Below, in pieces: positions 56,292 to 64,000 of a DNA stretch of 64,000 nucleotides; position 1 is the stretch's first letter, and the number at the start of each line of letters is the position of its first letter. The stretch covers positions 186,001 through 250,000 of the forward strand of contig JANBVI010000004.1 of NCBI GenBank assembly GCA_024239075.1, read 5' to 3'. The position numbers and the translations under genes are program-made. Source of the DNA: Fischerella sp. CENA71. Its GTDB lineage: Bacteria > Cyanobacteriota > Cyanobacteriia > Cyanobacteriales > Nostocaceae. The notes below the pieces were generated by a model that had not been told where the DNA came from, did no database searches, and worked only from the letters and a program-made list of their open reading frames with translations.

Positions 56292-56876
56292 ATGTTGAGA
56301 AAGCTTTCAAAATTAAAATATTTGTTGATCTTTGGAATATCCATCTGCTTGATGCTATTTACTAGAATGACATTGGCACAAGCTTTTTACCCATCTAATG
56401 TCCTGCAAGCACAAGTGCAGATTGCAGGTGAAGGCATTAATGGCACACTCTTTTTGACACAGCGAGAAAATGAGGCGGTACGGATTCGTGGTGAGATTCA
56501 AGGTAACCCGACCAAACTGACTCCCGGTCTACATGGACTCCACATTCATTCTGTGGGTGTGTGTGAATCTGATGCGAATCCTCCTTATAGTACCAGTGGT
56601 GGACATTTTGACCCTGGCCCTTTTGCTTCGGAAACCCCTGTAGAAGCAAACCATCCCTATCATCTAGGTGATTTGCCGAATTTGGAAGTAGATGAACAGG
56701 GACAGGCAAAATACTATGCGATAACCAGTCGAATTACCCTCAGTGAAGGCCCTGTCAGTGTGTTTGACGGTAATGGTAGCGCCATCATCATTCACCTGTT
56801 ACCAGATCAACAAAAAGCTGGCGGTGCAGCGGCAGATGCAGGTGGAGGACGTATAGCCTGTGGAGTTATATTATGA
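56292..56876 (+). CDS. sodC: Cu/Zn superoxide dismutase
   Basis: 194 residues. An N-terminal signal or anchor (LLIFGISICLMLFTRMTLAQ) ends near AQA, so the enzyme is exported. Metal ligands are all visible: GLHGLHIHSVGVC (two His), SGGHFDPG, NHPYHLGDLPN (His, Asp) and IIIHLLPDQQ. The conserved C-terminal GGGRIACGVI carries the disulfide partner. It dismutates superoxide outside the cytoplasm. Cyanobacterial Cu/Zn SODs are uncommon compared with Fe and Ni forms; an Fe-SOD gene is also present 4 kb away. Confidence 0.92.
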   Translation: MLRKLSKLKYLLIFGISICLMLFTRMTLAQAFYPSNVLQAQVQIAGEGINGTLFLTQRENEAVRIRGEIQGNPTKLTPGLHGLHIHSVGVCESDANPPYSTSGGHFDPGPFASETPVEANHPYHLGDLPNLEVDEQGQAKYYAITSRITLSEGPVSVFDGNGSAIIIHLLPDQQKAGGAAADAGGGRIACGVIL

Positions 56877-56948
56877 TCGCCATCCAACAGTGAAGCTAGT
56901 ACAGCATTGCGGTAGAATATCCGACACGGGCTTGCAAAGGGGTTAGTA

Positions 56949-58040
56949 ATGGCTTCCGTAATTAAAGTAAATCTACCGCAGCAGTCTTATGAGATTGCGA
57001 TCGCACCAAGTAGCCTAGATCAATTAGGCGAATATATTGCTAATTTACAGTTAGGTAAGAAAGTTTTGCTAGTTTCTAACCCGACTGTTTTTCACTTTTA
57101 TGGAGAAAGAGCGATCGCATCACTTCAGGCTGCCAATTTTGAAGTTGCAAGCCATATTTTACCTGATGGCGAAAATTACAAAACCTTGGCATCGGTAGAA
57201 AAATTATACAATACAGCACTGGAAAATCGCTTAGAACGCTCCGCCACGATGGTAGCTTTGGGAGGCGGTGTCATTGGCGATATGACGGGTTTTGCGGCGG
57301 CAACTTGGTTACGCGGCATTAATTTTATACAAGTACCTACAACCCTTTTGGCGATGGTAGATGCAGCCATTGGTGGGAAAACAGGCGTCAACCATCCCCA
57401 AGGTAAAAACTTAATTGGCGCATTCCATCAACCACGATTAGTATTACTTGACCCCGATGTATTGAAAACCCTACCTGCACGGGAATTCGGTGCAGGGATG
57501 GCAGAAGTGATCAAGTATGGTGTAATTTGGGATGCCCAGTTATTTGCTGAATTGGAAGCAAGTCTGCGCTTGGATGAAATGGGATATATTCAGCCAGAAT
57601 TAATAGACAGCATATTAACTCGCTCCTGTCAAGCTAAAGCTGATGTTGTCAGCAAAGATGAGAAAGAAGCTGGATTACGGGCGATACTCAACTACGGACA
57701 TACCATCGGTCATGCAGTGGAAAGCTTGACAGGTTATACACAAATACTGCATGGGGAAGGTGTTGCGATCGGTATGGTAGCAGCAGGACAGATTGCTGTA
57801 GAACTAGGAATGTGGACTCAGGCTGAAGCAAAACGCCAAGATGCTTTAATAGAAAAAGCAGGTTTACCAACTAAATTACCGTCTGGCTTGGATATTGAAG
57901 CAATTATTGAAGCATTGCAGATTGATAAAAAGGTGAAAGCGGGTAAAGTCCGGTTTGTATTACCAACCCAAATTGGTGCAGTGACGGTGACAGATCAAGT
58001 CCCAGCAGATATAATTCGACAGGTGTTACAGAATATGTAA
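56949..58040 (+). CDS. aroB: 3-dehydroquinate synthase
   Basis: 363 residues. It forms 3-dehydroquinate from DAHP in the shikimate pathway. Motifs: [10 protein letters not shown], the nucleotide-binding [39 protein letters not shown] and the metal-binding residues in [13 protein letters not shown] and [10 protein letters not shown]. Intact at full length. It follows sodC by 72 bp on the same strand. Confidence 0.96.
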   Translation: MASVIKVNLPQQSYEIAIAPSSLDQLGEYIANLQLGKKVLLVSNPTVFHFYGERAIASLQAANFEVASHILPDGENYKTLASVEKLYNTALENRLERSATMVALGGGVIGDMTGFAAATWLRGINFIQVPTTLLAMVDAAIGGKTGVNHPQGKNLIGAFHQPRLVLLDPDVLKTLPAREFGAGMAEVIKYGVIWDAQLFAELEASLRLDEMGYIQPELIDSILTRSCQAKADVVSKDEKEAGLRAILNYGHTIGHAVESLTGYTQILHGEGVAIGMVAAGQIAVELGMWTQAEAKRQDALIEKAGLPTKLPSGLDIEAIIEALQIDKKVKAGKVRFVLPTQIGAVTVTDQVPADIIRQVLQNM

Positions 58041-58084
58041 TTTACGAAATAGGGGTGTAGGAGAATAGATTGGGTACCAACAAT

Positions 58085-58699
58085 TTATTCATCCCGCAAC
58101 AAGACATACAAATTCTTCTGATTCCCACGCATCAGGCGAAAATTTTCATCTAAATAGGTAATATCTGTCCAACCGCTAAATGAAAGTTGTGATTCAACAG
58201 GAGATTCATCATCTACTGCTAGAGCTTCTCGAAAGGCGGAATCACTTAAATCGTTATTTGCACTTTTGACGGATGTTTCTAGGAAATCTATATTAAGACG
58301 CCGGGAGTTTTCTATTGTATAGCGTCCTCTGACAACAGTAACTGCTCTAAAACCAGAACTTGCTGTACACTCAATCAAGTTATTATATTGCTGATCAATT
58401 AGGTAAATTTCTTGAAAAATACCAGTAACGCTAACATTTACATTTGGTAGCTTTCCAAAAGAAAGACGTTGCAGAGTCGTTTCTCGTTCTAAACCAAATG
58501 TACTGTATAACAGCTGCCACCGCCCTTGTAGCAATTCCATCTGCTTTGTAGGTTGGCTATTGGGATTGAAAGCCTCAATTTTTTCTGCTAAACTCTCGAT
58601 TTCCTGCTTAACTGCTGGGGTGCAGTTAAATCCCATATCAGCAGAATCTGCGATCGCAATCAGTTTTTGTTTGAGATTTATTAGTTCATTATTCATCAA
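58085..58699 (-). CDS. PAP/fibrillin family protein (plastoglobulin-like)
   Basis: 204 residues. It contains the family pattern: an N-terminal helix (LKQKLIAIADSADMGFNCTP), LLQGRWQLLYSTFGLERETT and IECTASSGFRAVTVVRGRYT, closing with FRLMRGNQKNLYVLLRD. Fibrillins bind lipids and protect the photosynthetic membrane against photooxidative stress. Convergent with aroB, with GGTGTAG-type repeat text between them. Confidence 0.88.
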   Translation of the reverse strand: MMNNELINLKQKLIAIADSADMGFNCTPAVKQEIESLAEKIEAFNPNSQPTKQMELLQGRWQLLYSTFGLERETTLQRLSFGKLPNVNVSVTGIFQEIYLIDQQYNNLIECTASSGFRAVTVVRGRYTIENSRRLNIDFLETSVKSANNDLSDSAFREALAVDDESPVESQLSFSGWTDITYLDENFRLMRGNQKNLYVLLRDE

Positions 58700-58770
58700 T
58701 CACCAGTCTTTGCCCATGAATAATCTAACAATCCCAAAATCAAAAGCGGGGATCGCTATCTGTAAATTTT

Positions 58771-58858
58771 TCCGGATGCATTCATTAGTCAGACGGATAA
58801 AGAAATGGTAGATGCACCCGAGTTTGTAGCCTTCAGCCTCTGGCTGGGGGCTTTATTA
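58771..58858 (+). ncRNA. Small RNA unit A (promoter element, about 50-nt RNA, terminator)
   Basis: TCCGGA at 58771-58776, then 19 bp, then a -10-like GATAAA (58796-58801). The likely RNA starts near 58806-58809 (GGTAGATGCACCC) and ends at a Rho-independent terminator: arms GCCTTCAGCC (58829-58838) and GGCTGGGGGC (58842-58851) with a 3-base loop, followed by TTTATTAT. Unit B, 160 bp downstream, has the same layout. TCCGGA near -35 is the element reported for heterocyst-specific (DIF-type) promoters in Anabaena, and tandem short RNAs of about 60 nt match the published style of NsiR1. hetF, the usual neighbour of NsiR1, is not in this window. Confidence 0.65.
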
Positions 58859-58927
58859 TAGCACGTTTCAATATATTAAAACTTCTGCCTTCGTAGGGAT
58901 TGAAAATATTTGCTCTTCGTTAATTTT

Positions 58928-59013
58928 TCCCGGATGCTGTTGTTAGCACCATGGATATAGAAGTGGTAGATGCACCTTAATTGCTGCCCTCAGTCCTGCA
59001 CTGAGGCTTTTTT
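58928..59013 (+). ncRNA. Small RNA unit B (promoter element, about 50-nt RNA, terminator)
   Basis: TCCCGGA at 58928-58934, 19 bp, then GATATA (58954-58959), followed by AGAAGTGGTAGATGCACC, nearly identical to unit A. The terminator has arms CCTCAGT (58988-58994) and ACTGAGG (59000-59006) and a run of seven T around one C. Sequence between the -10 and the terminator differs, but the 5' block GGTAGATGCACC is perfectly kept, suggesting that it is the functional part of the RNA. Confidence 0.65.
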
Positions 59014-59055
59014 ATAAAAGTTTCTAGCTTTAAATAAAAATCAATTGCTAATTTA

Positions 59056-59688
59056 TTAGCGTAGAAGTTCTGGTAGTAAAGTTGGAGCTGTAAAAAATAA
59101 ATAACCAATCAGGGTAAATAATAGAGTAGTTAAAACAGTAAATATGTAGCCAATACACATCAGTAAACCATCGGATTCTATTGTTGCTACTGCTAATAGT
59201 AAAATACCTACAGTTGGGATAGGGTTTGTAAGAGGAATAGGTGATATTAGCAACACTGCTAACCAAGAAATACAAAACCCATTAAATCGCCAAACATAAG
59301 GATGAGCAGCTATTTTTGACAAGCGAGGGCGAGCAATTTTTTCTAGAATTCTGGTAATGCGTCGCAAATTTTGCAATAGGATATTGGCAAAAGCGCGAGG
59401 AAATTTATATGTAGCTATTTTTCGAGGTAGCCAAGGCGATCGCCTACCCAAAACCATTTGTATTGACAGTATCAAGCAAGCGCCACCAAATGGCCCTGTT
59501 AATCCTGGCGGCATTGGAAACAAAAAGGGTAAAACTAACAATGCAATCACCAAATTAAAACCTCGTTCCGAAGTTTCTGCCAGGATATCTCCAAGTGACA
59601 ACGGCTTTTCAGCTAACCGTTGTAACAATAACTTGATATCTTGAGAAAATTTTAGATGCATCTGTTCTGAGGCGATGTGAGTCTTCAC
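59056..59688 (-). CDS. ExoD-like exopolysaccharide synthesis protein
   Basis: 210 residues from a GTG at 59688, or 201 from an ATG at 59661. The family pattern is present: PLSLGDILAETSERGFNLVI, LPFLFPMPPGLTGPFGGACL and a row of hydrophobic segments (IALLVLPFLFP, LAVLLISPIPLTNPIPT, VLTTLLFTLIGYLFF). ExoD was linked to exopolysaccharide formation in rhizobia; the biochemical role is unknown. The start choice is uncertain. Confidence 0.88.
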   Translation of the reverse strand: MKTHIASEQMHLKFSQDIKLLLQRLAEKPLSLGDILAETSERGFNLVIALLVLPFLFPMPPGLTGPFGGACLILSIQMVLGRRSPWLPRKIATYKFPRAFANILLQNLRRITRILEKIARPRLSKIAAHPYVWRFNGFCISWLAVLLISPIPLTNPIPTVGILLLAVATIESDGLLMCIGYIFTVLTTLLFTLIGYLFFTAPTLLPELLR

Positions 59689-59899
59689 AATACCGAGTCT
59701 TACTAAGTTAAATAAATTAAATTAGAGATCAATACAAATATTTTTACATTAATTCCGAAAATAGCAGATTGGTATCTGTCAAGAGTTAGTTATTGGTTGT
59801 TAGTGTAAACCTATCGAGATAGTCCCAATAAAAAAATTTCACCGCCAAGTATGAAAATAGGGCTGCTCCTGCACCCCTACACCCGAGCAATATAAATTC

Positions 59900-60394
59900 C
59901 TAAACAATCTCAAACTCTATCTGCTGGCTCTGCAAAAAATCATGAGTGAAATGATCAACTACATTCGTATCACTCAATTCTAAATTATAAAAATCTACGC
60001 TATCATGCTCAAAATATGGGCCTGCGTGCCAAGTTCCTATGTCTAATTTGATAAAACAATTTCCGGGAACACGGAACGCAGAAATATTTTCTAAATCTGG
60101 TTGTTTCACTTCATTATTAGGAGGGCAAACTGCAATTAACCAGTCCTTACCTTCTAATGAACCGAGACATTGAGTGCATTGAACGTGGCGAGTAATTTTG
60201 TGAAATTTCCGTCCGCGACGTTCCAAATGCATAATATAAAAACGGGGTGTACCTTTATCTAGTTTTAATTGAGCATCTTCTGTATCAAAGGTTTTACCGT
60301 CTTTACTAGGAAAAATCACCTGTCCATAACAGGCAAAGTTTTCTGGTGTCAGTAATTGAGCTTCTAATTGTTTGACTGTTTTTGCTGTATGCAT
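59900..60394 (-). CDS. Ureidoglycolate lyase-like protein (AllA family)
   Basis: 164 residues. The cupin-like AllA pattern is recognisable: TPENFACYGQVIFPSKDGKT near the N-terminus, FYIMHLERRGRKFHKITRHV, QCLGSLEGKDWLIAVCPP and LDIGTWHAGPYFEHDSVDFY (His and Asp of the active site). AllA splits ureidoglycolate to glyoxylate and urea in purine breakdown. No other allantoin genes are nearby, so its role here is not certain. Confidence 0.85.
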   Translation of the reverse strand: MHTAKTVKQLEAQLLTPENFACYGQVIFPSKDGKTFDTEDAQLKLDKGTPRFYIMHLERRGRKFHKITRHVQCTQCLGSLEGKDWLIAVCPPNNEVKQPDLENISAFRVPGNCFIKLDIGTWHAGPYFEHDSVDFYNLELSDTNVVDHFTHDFLQSQQIEFEIV

Positions 60395-60929
60395 ATTTAT
60401 GATTATGTATATGAATTAATCTTGAGGGCGATCGCCATTTATAACTCTGCTCTTTTTCTGATGTTAAAACAAGTTAATTTCACTTGTTTTGATACATGTA
60501 TTTTACTGAATGTCAAGTCTTTTTGCCTACAATTTTCATGTTAAATTCATTACATTAGACTATAAAAGGTTTTTTGGGTTATGATTTACAACTGAGTTAT
60601 AAAAATAACTAATAATTTTAATTGCGAAGCTCTGTGTTCATGGGATTTACATCTGTTGAGTTTGCTTGATAATATTTGCTCTGTGTTTAAAATCAAACCT
60701 ACGATAGATGTTTTAGTATTAATACTCAAATAAAAGTTTTTTGGTAGCATTTTTGTGGTTCTATACCTTGAGATTGACGCTTCTAGTACCACATTTGCTA
60801 GTAGAATCGAGTTATTAAGTTTTATTGCTAGTGTTAAGCAATTTAAACTGCTGAACACTTAGTTATTTATTTTCCGAAGCTTCTACTGAAGCTTTAAACT
60901 GGAAAACTGTAAAGAGAGGATTTCACAAA
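60395..60929. other. AT-rich intergenic region upstream of sodB
   Basis: 535 bp. One HIP1 site lies near 60428. A 90-codon minus-strand frame (60586-60858) has no ribosome-binding site and no recognisable content. Promoters for allA-like and sodB genes should lie here. No Fur box was confidently identified. Confidence 0.45.
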
Positions 60930-61532
60930 ATGGCATTTACACAGCCCCCCCTTCCTTTTGCATTTGATGCTTTAGAACCATACGGTATGAAAGCTGAAAC
61001 TTTCGAGTACCACTATGGCAAGCATCACAAAGCTTATGTAGACAACTTGAACAAACTTACAGAGGGAACAGAGCTTGCTGATAAGCCATTGGAAGAAGTG
61101 ATCCAAATTGCTTTTAAAGATTCCTCTAAGACAGGTATTTTTAACAATGCTGCCCAAGTTTGGAATCACACTTTCTTCTGGAACTGTCTGAAGCCAGCAG
61201 GTGGCGGCACACCTACAGGTGATTTGGCTACCAAAATTGAAAAAGATTTTGGCAGCTTTGATAAATTCAAAGATGAGTTTTCTAATGCTGCTGCAACTCA
61301 GTTTGGTAGCGGTTGGGCTTGGTTAATTGATGATGGTGGCACCTTGAAGGTAATAAAGACACCCAATGCTGAGAACCCTGTTGCTCATGGTAAGAAGGCA
61401 CTTCTAACCTTAGATGTTTGGGAACACGCCTACTACATCGATTTCCGCAATGCTCGTCCAGCATTTATTAAGAACTTCTTGGATCAGTTGGTAAACTGGG
61501 ATTTTGTCGCTGAAAGATATGCTGCGGCTTAA
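60930..61532 (+). CDS. sodB: Iron superoxide dismutase
   Basis: 200 residues, ATG at 60930 after AGAGAGGA. Typical Fe-SOD: PLPFAFDALEPYGMKAETFE, the ligand-bearing YHYGKHHKAYVDNLNKL, QVWNHTFFWNCLKP, QFGSGWAWLI and LDVWEHAYYIDFRNARPAFI, with His and Asp ligands in place. The Fe rather than Mn form is suggested by the ending AAATQFGSGWAWL and by AQVWNHTFFW. It removes superoxide in the cytoplasm. A strong terminator follows. Confidence 0.95.
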   Translation: MAFTQPPLPFAFDALEPYGMKAETFEYHYGKHHKAYVDNLNKLTEGTELADKPLEEVIQIAFKDSSKTGIFNNAAQVWNHTFFWNCLKPAGGGTPTGDLATKIEKDFGSFDKFKDEFSNAAATQFGSGWAWLIDDGGTLKVIKTPNAENPVAHGKKALLTLDVWEHAYYIDFRNARPAFIKNFLDQLVNWDFVAERYAAA

Positions 61533-61604
61533 ATCAGTGAACAGTTATCAAAAACTGATAACTGGTTATTCACCAAAATTTCAATTGATTCACTAAAACT
61601 TAAG

Positions 61605-61634
61605 ACAGTCACGATGCCAGTCGTGACTGTTTTT
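61605..61634 (+). terminator. Rho-independent terminator of sodB
   Basis: Arms ACAGTCACGA (61605-61614) and TCGTGACTGT (61621-61630) form a perfect 10-bp stem with a 6-base loop, followed by a run of five T. Confidence 0.9.
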
Positions 61635-61690
61635 GATTCATCATTGTATTAAAGCAACTTATATATTCAACAATTTGAGAAATAAAAAAC

Positions 61691-62041
61691 ATGGATAGCA
61701 AAGACTTAGCCCAATACATGGAAGCAACTGACAGCATCGCCAAACCTTGGTTGATGGTACAACTACGATTGATGAAATTGGAAGAGCTGCGTGAAGTAGA
61801 TTTAAGCAAAGCAAACCTCTCAGGAGTAAATCTCTCTGGAGCAAACCTATATGATGCAGATTTAGAGGGAGCTAATTTGCAAGGAGCAAATCTTTCTGGA
61901 GCAAATCTACAGAAAGCAGATTTACAAAAAACAAATCTCACAACAGCGAACATAGAAGGAGCAAACTTGCTAGGGGCTGATTTAGAAGGTGCTTTCTTAC
62001 CCCAAGGAATCGCGACTCAATATCAATATCAGTATCATTAA
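61691..62041 (+). CDS. Pentapeptide-repeat protein
   Basis: 116 residues. A short polar N-terminus (MDSKDLAQYMEATDSIAKPW) is followed by about twelve A(D/N)L-x-x repeats (residues about 36-100; NLSGVNLSGANLYDADLEGA), giving roughly three coils of beta helix. The C-terminal QYQYQYH is unusual and encoded by a short ATCAGTATC-type repeat. Function unknown; soluble. Confidence 0.88.
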   Translation: MDSKDLAQYMEATDSIAKPWLMVQLRLMKLEELREVDLSKANLSGVNLSGANLYDADLEGANLQGANLSGANLQKADLQKTNLTTANIEGANLLGADLEGAFLPQGIATQYQYQYH

Positions 62042-62294
62042 ATCAACGCTGACTACATAAGTATTTAAGCCAGGGAGTGATCCCTGGCTTATTTTGTATT
62101 AAATTACTGACAGAAAAAAGTTATTAAAGTTAAAAAATGATGAATATGAAGTTATTTTTGATCGTATTATTTGCTCGAAAGTCACTACTGGAATGACTTT
62201 TATTCAAAATAAGACTAATCTATGGCAAATTAGTATTATAATACACGGTAAACCCATGTGTTTATCGTAATTTTATAAAAATTTTTAAACAAAT

Positions 62295-63104
62295 ATGAAA
62301 CAAATCAAACTAATGAATAATGCTGGTAAATTCACTGCCACTTTATTTTTAATTACAATTCTTTTGACACCTTTTGTAATTGTCAATGCAGGAGAACGTG
62401 GTGTATTAATGAAATTTGGCAAAGTACAAGAAATAGTATTAGGTGAAGGGATACATGTCATTATACCAATCGTCAATACGGTCAAAAAAATCAGTGTCAG
62501 AGTTCAAAAACAGCAAATAGCAGCGGAAGCTTATTCTAAAGATTTGCAGGATGTTTTTACAGAGGTAGCACTTAACTGGCACATTTTGCCAGAAGAAGTA
62601 AATTTAATTTTTCAAGATATTGGCGTTGAAAAAGAAGTGATTGAGAAAATCATTAATCCAGCAGTAGAAGAAGTTTTAAAAGCTGTTATAGCAAAGTACA
62701 CAGCAGAAGAAGTAGTCACTAAGCGAGGAGAAGTTAAATTAGAAGTAGATGAAGCGCTGACAAAAAGATTGCATGATTATTATATTGCCGTAGATGATAT
62801 TTCACTAGTTCATGTCAATTTTTCAGACAAATTTAGTGAAGCAGTAGAGGCAAAACAAATTGCAGAACAGGAGGCAAAACGAGCAGAATTTATTGCACTC
62901 AAGGCAGTAAAACAAGCAGAGGCTAAAGTGAATTTAGCCAAAGGAGAAGCTGAAGTCAATAGATTATTACATCAGAGTTTGACTTCGGAAATCTTAGAAA
63001 GACAAGCAATAGAAAAATGGAATGGAAAATTACCTTTGATTGTGGGTAGGGATGTACCGAAATTTTTTAATATCAGCGAACTCTGGAAATTATCTGAAAA
63101 ATAA
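62295..63104 (+). CDS. Prohibitin/SPFH-domain protein
   Basis: 269 residues. An N-terminal TM helix (FTATLFLITILLTPFVIV) precedes an SPFH domain (NAGERGVLMKFGKVQEIVLG, EGIHVIIPIVNTVKKISVRV, KDLQDVFTEVALNWHILPE) and a long charged coiled-coil (VEAKQIAEQEAKRAEFIALK). This is the prohibitin layout: membrane-bound ring scaffolds that organise membranes or proteases. A clear homologue of cyanobacterial Phb proteins. Confidence 0.93.
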   Translation: MKQIKLMNNAGKFTATLFLITILLTPFVIVNAGERGVLMKFGKVQEIVLGEGIHVIIPIVNTVKKISVRVQKQQIAAEAYSKDLQDVFTEVALNWHILPEEVNLIFQDIGVEKEVIEKIINPAVEEVLKAVIAKYTAEEVVTKRGEVKLEVDEALTKRLHDYYIAVDDISLVHVNFSDKFSEAVEAKQIAEQEAKRAEFIALKAVKQAEAKVNLAKGEAEVNRLLHQSLTSEILERQAIEKWNGKLPLIVGRDVPKFFNISELWKLSEK

Positions 63105-63111
63105 AACAAGA

Positions 63112-63139
63112 AACCCGACTTATTTAATAAGTCGAGGTT
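63112..63139 (+). terminator. Hairpin after the prohibitin gene
   Basis: CGACTTATT (63116-63124) and AATAAGTCG (63126-63134) pair perfectly, extended by AACC/GGTT with one bulge, just after the stop codon of the prohibitin gene. No long T-run. Confidence 0.55.
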
Positions 63140-63185
63140 GTGTATCTGAAATTTGCTAGTCGAGGTTGTATATCTGAAATTTGCT
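63130..63185. repeat. Two tandem 28-bp repeats
   Basis: AGTCGAGGTTGTGTATCTGA... at 63130-63157 is repeated at 63158-63185 with one base change. The second copy runs into the stop codon of the minus-strand gene at 63184. Confidence 0.85.
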
Positions 63186-63615
63186 AGCTATTAGAGACAA
63201 GATTTGGTGTATCAAGAATTTTAAATTGAATTAATAATAGAATTAGCAAGGTATACACGGTTGAAGAAACTAAACCTGTTAATAATTCTTTCTTCAGGTT
63301 GCGTTCTTGGGGTTGTTTTTGGAAAACATCTATTGCACCTGCTTGCATCAAGATAATACCAATAATATTAGATAGCCAATAGCCGATAATGGCACAAGGC
63401 ATAAATAATTTAGGAGCGAAAAGACTACAAATATATCCTAAAAAATAAGCAATTGGTAAGTTAAAAACTAGATCGTTCCACCAACACAAGGGTGAAAGTA
63501 AATATCCAATGACTAAAAAAAATCCACCTCTGATTTTTTGGAAAACAGTTTTAGGCAAGTTAACTGTCTGTATTTGTGATGACAGTTCTTTGTCGGCTTT
63601 CTCAAGATTTAGCAT
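63184..63615 (-). CDS. Membrane protein, unknown function
   Basis: 143 residues from an ATG at 63615 (MLNLEKADKELSSQIQTVNL); the frame stays open upstream to 63684, but the added stretch is hydrophobic without a plausible start context. Three or four likely TM helices: GGFFLVIGYLLSPLCWW, LPIAYFLGYICSLF, LFMPCAIIGYWLSNIIGIIL and VYTLLILLLIQF. No family recognised. Convergent with the prohibitin gene. Confidence 0.7.
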   Translation of the reverse strand: MLNLEKADKELSSQIQTVNLPKTVFQKIRGGFFLVIGYLLSPLCWWNDLVFNLPIAYFLGYICSLFAPKLFMPCAIIGYWLSNIIGIILMQAGAIDVFQKQPQERNLKKELLTGLVSSTVYTLLILLLIQFKILDTPNLVSNS

Positions 63616-63822
63616 AAAATACAGTAACTTTATCAGTCTACAGTATTTTATGCTGAAAAATAAAAAAAGTCTAGACTCAAACAAGACTTTGAGTCTAGCA
63701 AAGGCAATAATTTTGTGATCTTCAGATGTTTTATTTAGGCTTTAATGTATTACCATATACATTTTATTTAACTAAGGTAAAAGCCGACATAAAGGCGATC
63801 GCGCAAATATCAGCTATATAAG

Positions 63823-64000
63823 CTAGTAGTAAGCTCCGACAAGGCTATAAATTAAAGCAGTCAATACTAATGTAGTAATTGTCACGTAAATCCAGTTGTG
63901 TTGCTTGACAAAAACTAATAGAGAAAGCACCACCCGCAAAATTGGTGTCGCTATCAGCAGCAAAAGTCCCAGTTGAATTATGCCACGGCGACTACCAGAC
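63823..64000 (-). CDS. DUF1634 membrane protein, C-terminal part (cut by window edge)
   Basis: Read from the right edge: 58 residues ending in a TAG at 63823-63825. The text SGSRRGIIQLGLLLLIATPI then LRVVLSLLVF, WIYVTITTLVLTALIYSLVG matches the DUF1634 pattern of paired TM helices. DUF1634 genes commonly adjoin TauE/SafE-type anion permeases, so such a gene may lie just outside the window (inference). Confidence 0.75.
   Translation of the reverse strand, partial: SGSRRGIIQLGLLLLIATPILRVVLSLLVFVKQHNWIYVTITTLVLTALIYSLVGAYY

Noticed and set aside
60586-60858. 90-codon minus-strand frame upstream of sodB
   Set aside because: AT-rich spacer, no ribosome-binding site, no motif; likely chance.

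Overview
The window is chromosomal DNA of a filamentous, probably heterocyst-forming cyanobacterium (Nostocales-like). The basis is the very frequent HIP1 octamer GCGATCGC, the cytochrome b6f subunit PetL, a CpcS/CpeS-type bilin lyase, PAP/fibrillin, cyanophycin genes, cyanobacterial flavodiiron proteins, a complete minCDE cluster and heptameric short tandem repeats (STRR type) between genes. An adjacent flv3-flv1 pair and two tandem small-RNA units with a TCCGGA-type element point further to a heterocystous lineage. That last step is inference.

Layout. 1-9.7 kb: the start of a Ser/Thr kinase gene faces away from an FHA-PrsW membrane protease fusion; then a Uma2-type nuclease, an RND efflux pump with its adaptor (minus strand), a bilin lyase and a broken small secreted peptide gene. 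9.7-13.3 kb: flavodiiron pair (Flv3-like with canonical diiron ligands, Flv1-like with altered ligands) separated by a heptamer array inside a long inverted repeat. 13.7-23.4 kb: coaX, hydrolases, a strong promoter followed by about 350 bases of apparently structured RNA ahead of a tiny basic protein gene, argH, larB, an oligopeptide-type binding protein, ispF and trmD. 24.3-28.3 kb: cyanophycinase and cyanophycin synthetase (cphB-cphA), then a tatA-like gene. 28.5-39.4 kb: CPBP protease, TM2 protein, copper-type P-ATPase, FHA protein, TIGR01777 epimerase-like protein, PPOX protein and a class II glutamine amidotransferase followed by a 21-bp palindromic tandem repeat. 39.6-46.5 kb is the most accessory part: a 1033-residue NACHT/STAND NTPase ending in pentapeptide repeats, a membrane protein, a DUF1537 kinase and a secreted subtilase. 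47.2-49.5 kb: minC-minD-minE. 49.7-54.1 kb: a GNAT/TetR divergent pair with a double palindromic operator, SelO, another GNAT and a membrane pentapeptide protein. 54.5-64 kb: bioB, petL, sodC, aroB, fibrillin, the two sRNA units, ExoD, an AllA-like enzyme, sodB, a pentapeptide protein, a prohibitin-like protein and a DUF1634 gene cut by the window edge.

How things fit. Several genes belong to oxygen and redox protection (Flv1/Flv3, Cu/Zn and Fe superoxide dismutases), nitrogen storage (CphA makes and CphB degrades cyanophycin) and cell division (MinCDE). The minus-strand RND adaptor and pump, the minCDE cluster, trmD-ispF and cphB-cphA look like operons or co-ordinated pairs.

The items most worth following are the unidentified structured RNA at about 16.65-17.01 kb, the paired sRNA units at 58.77-59.01 kb, the NACHT-pentapeptide protein, and the repeat elements that appear to have been inserted in frame into coding genes (P-ATPase and NACHT). 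No tRNA, rRNA, CRISPR array, insertion sequence or integrase was seen.
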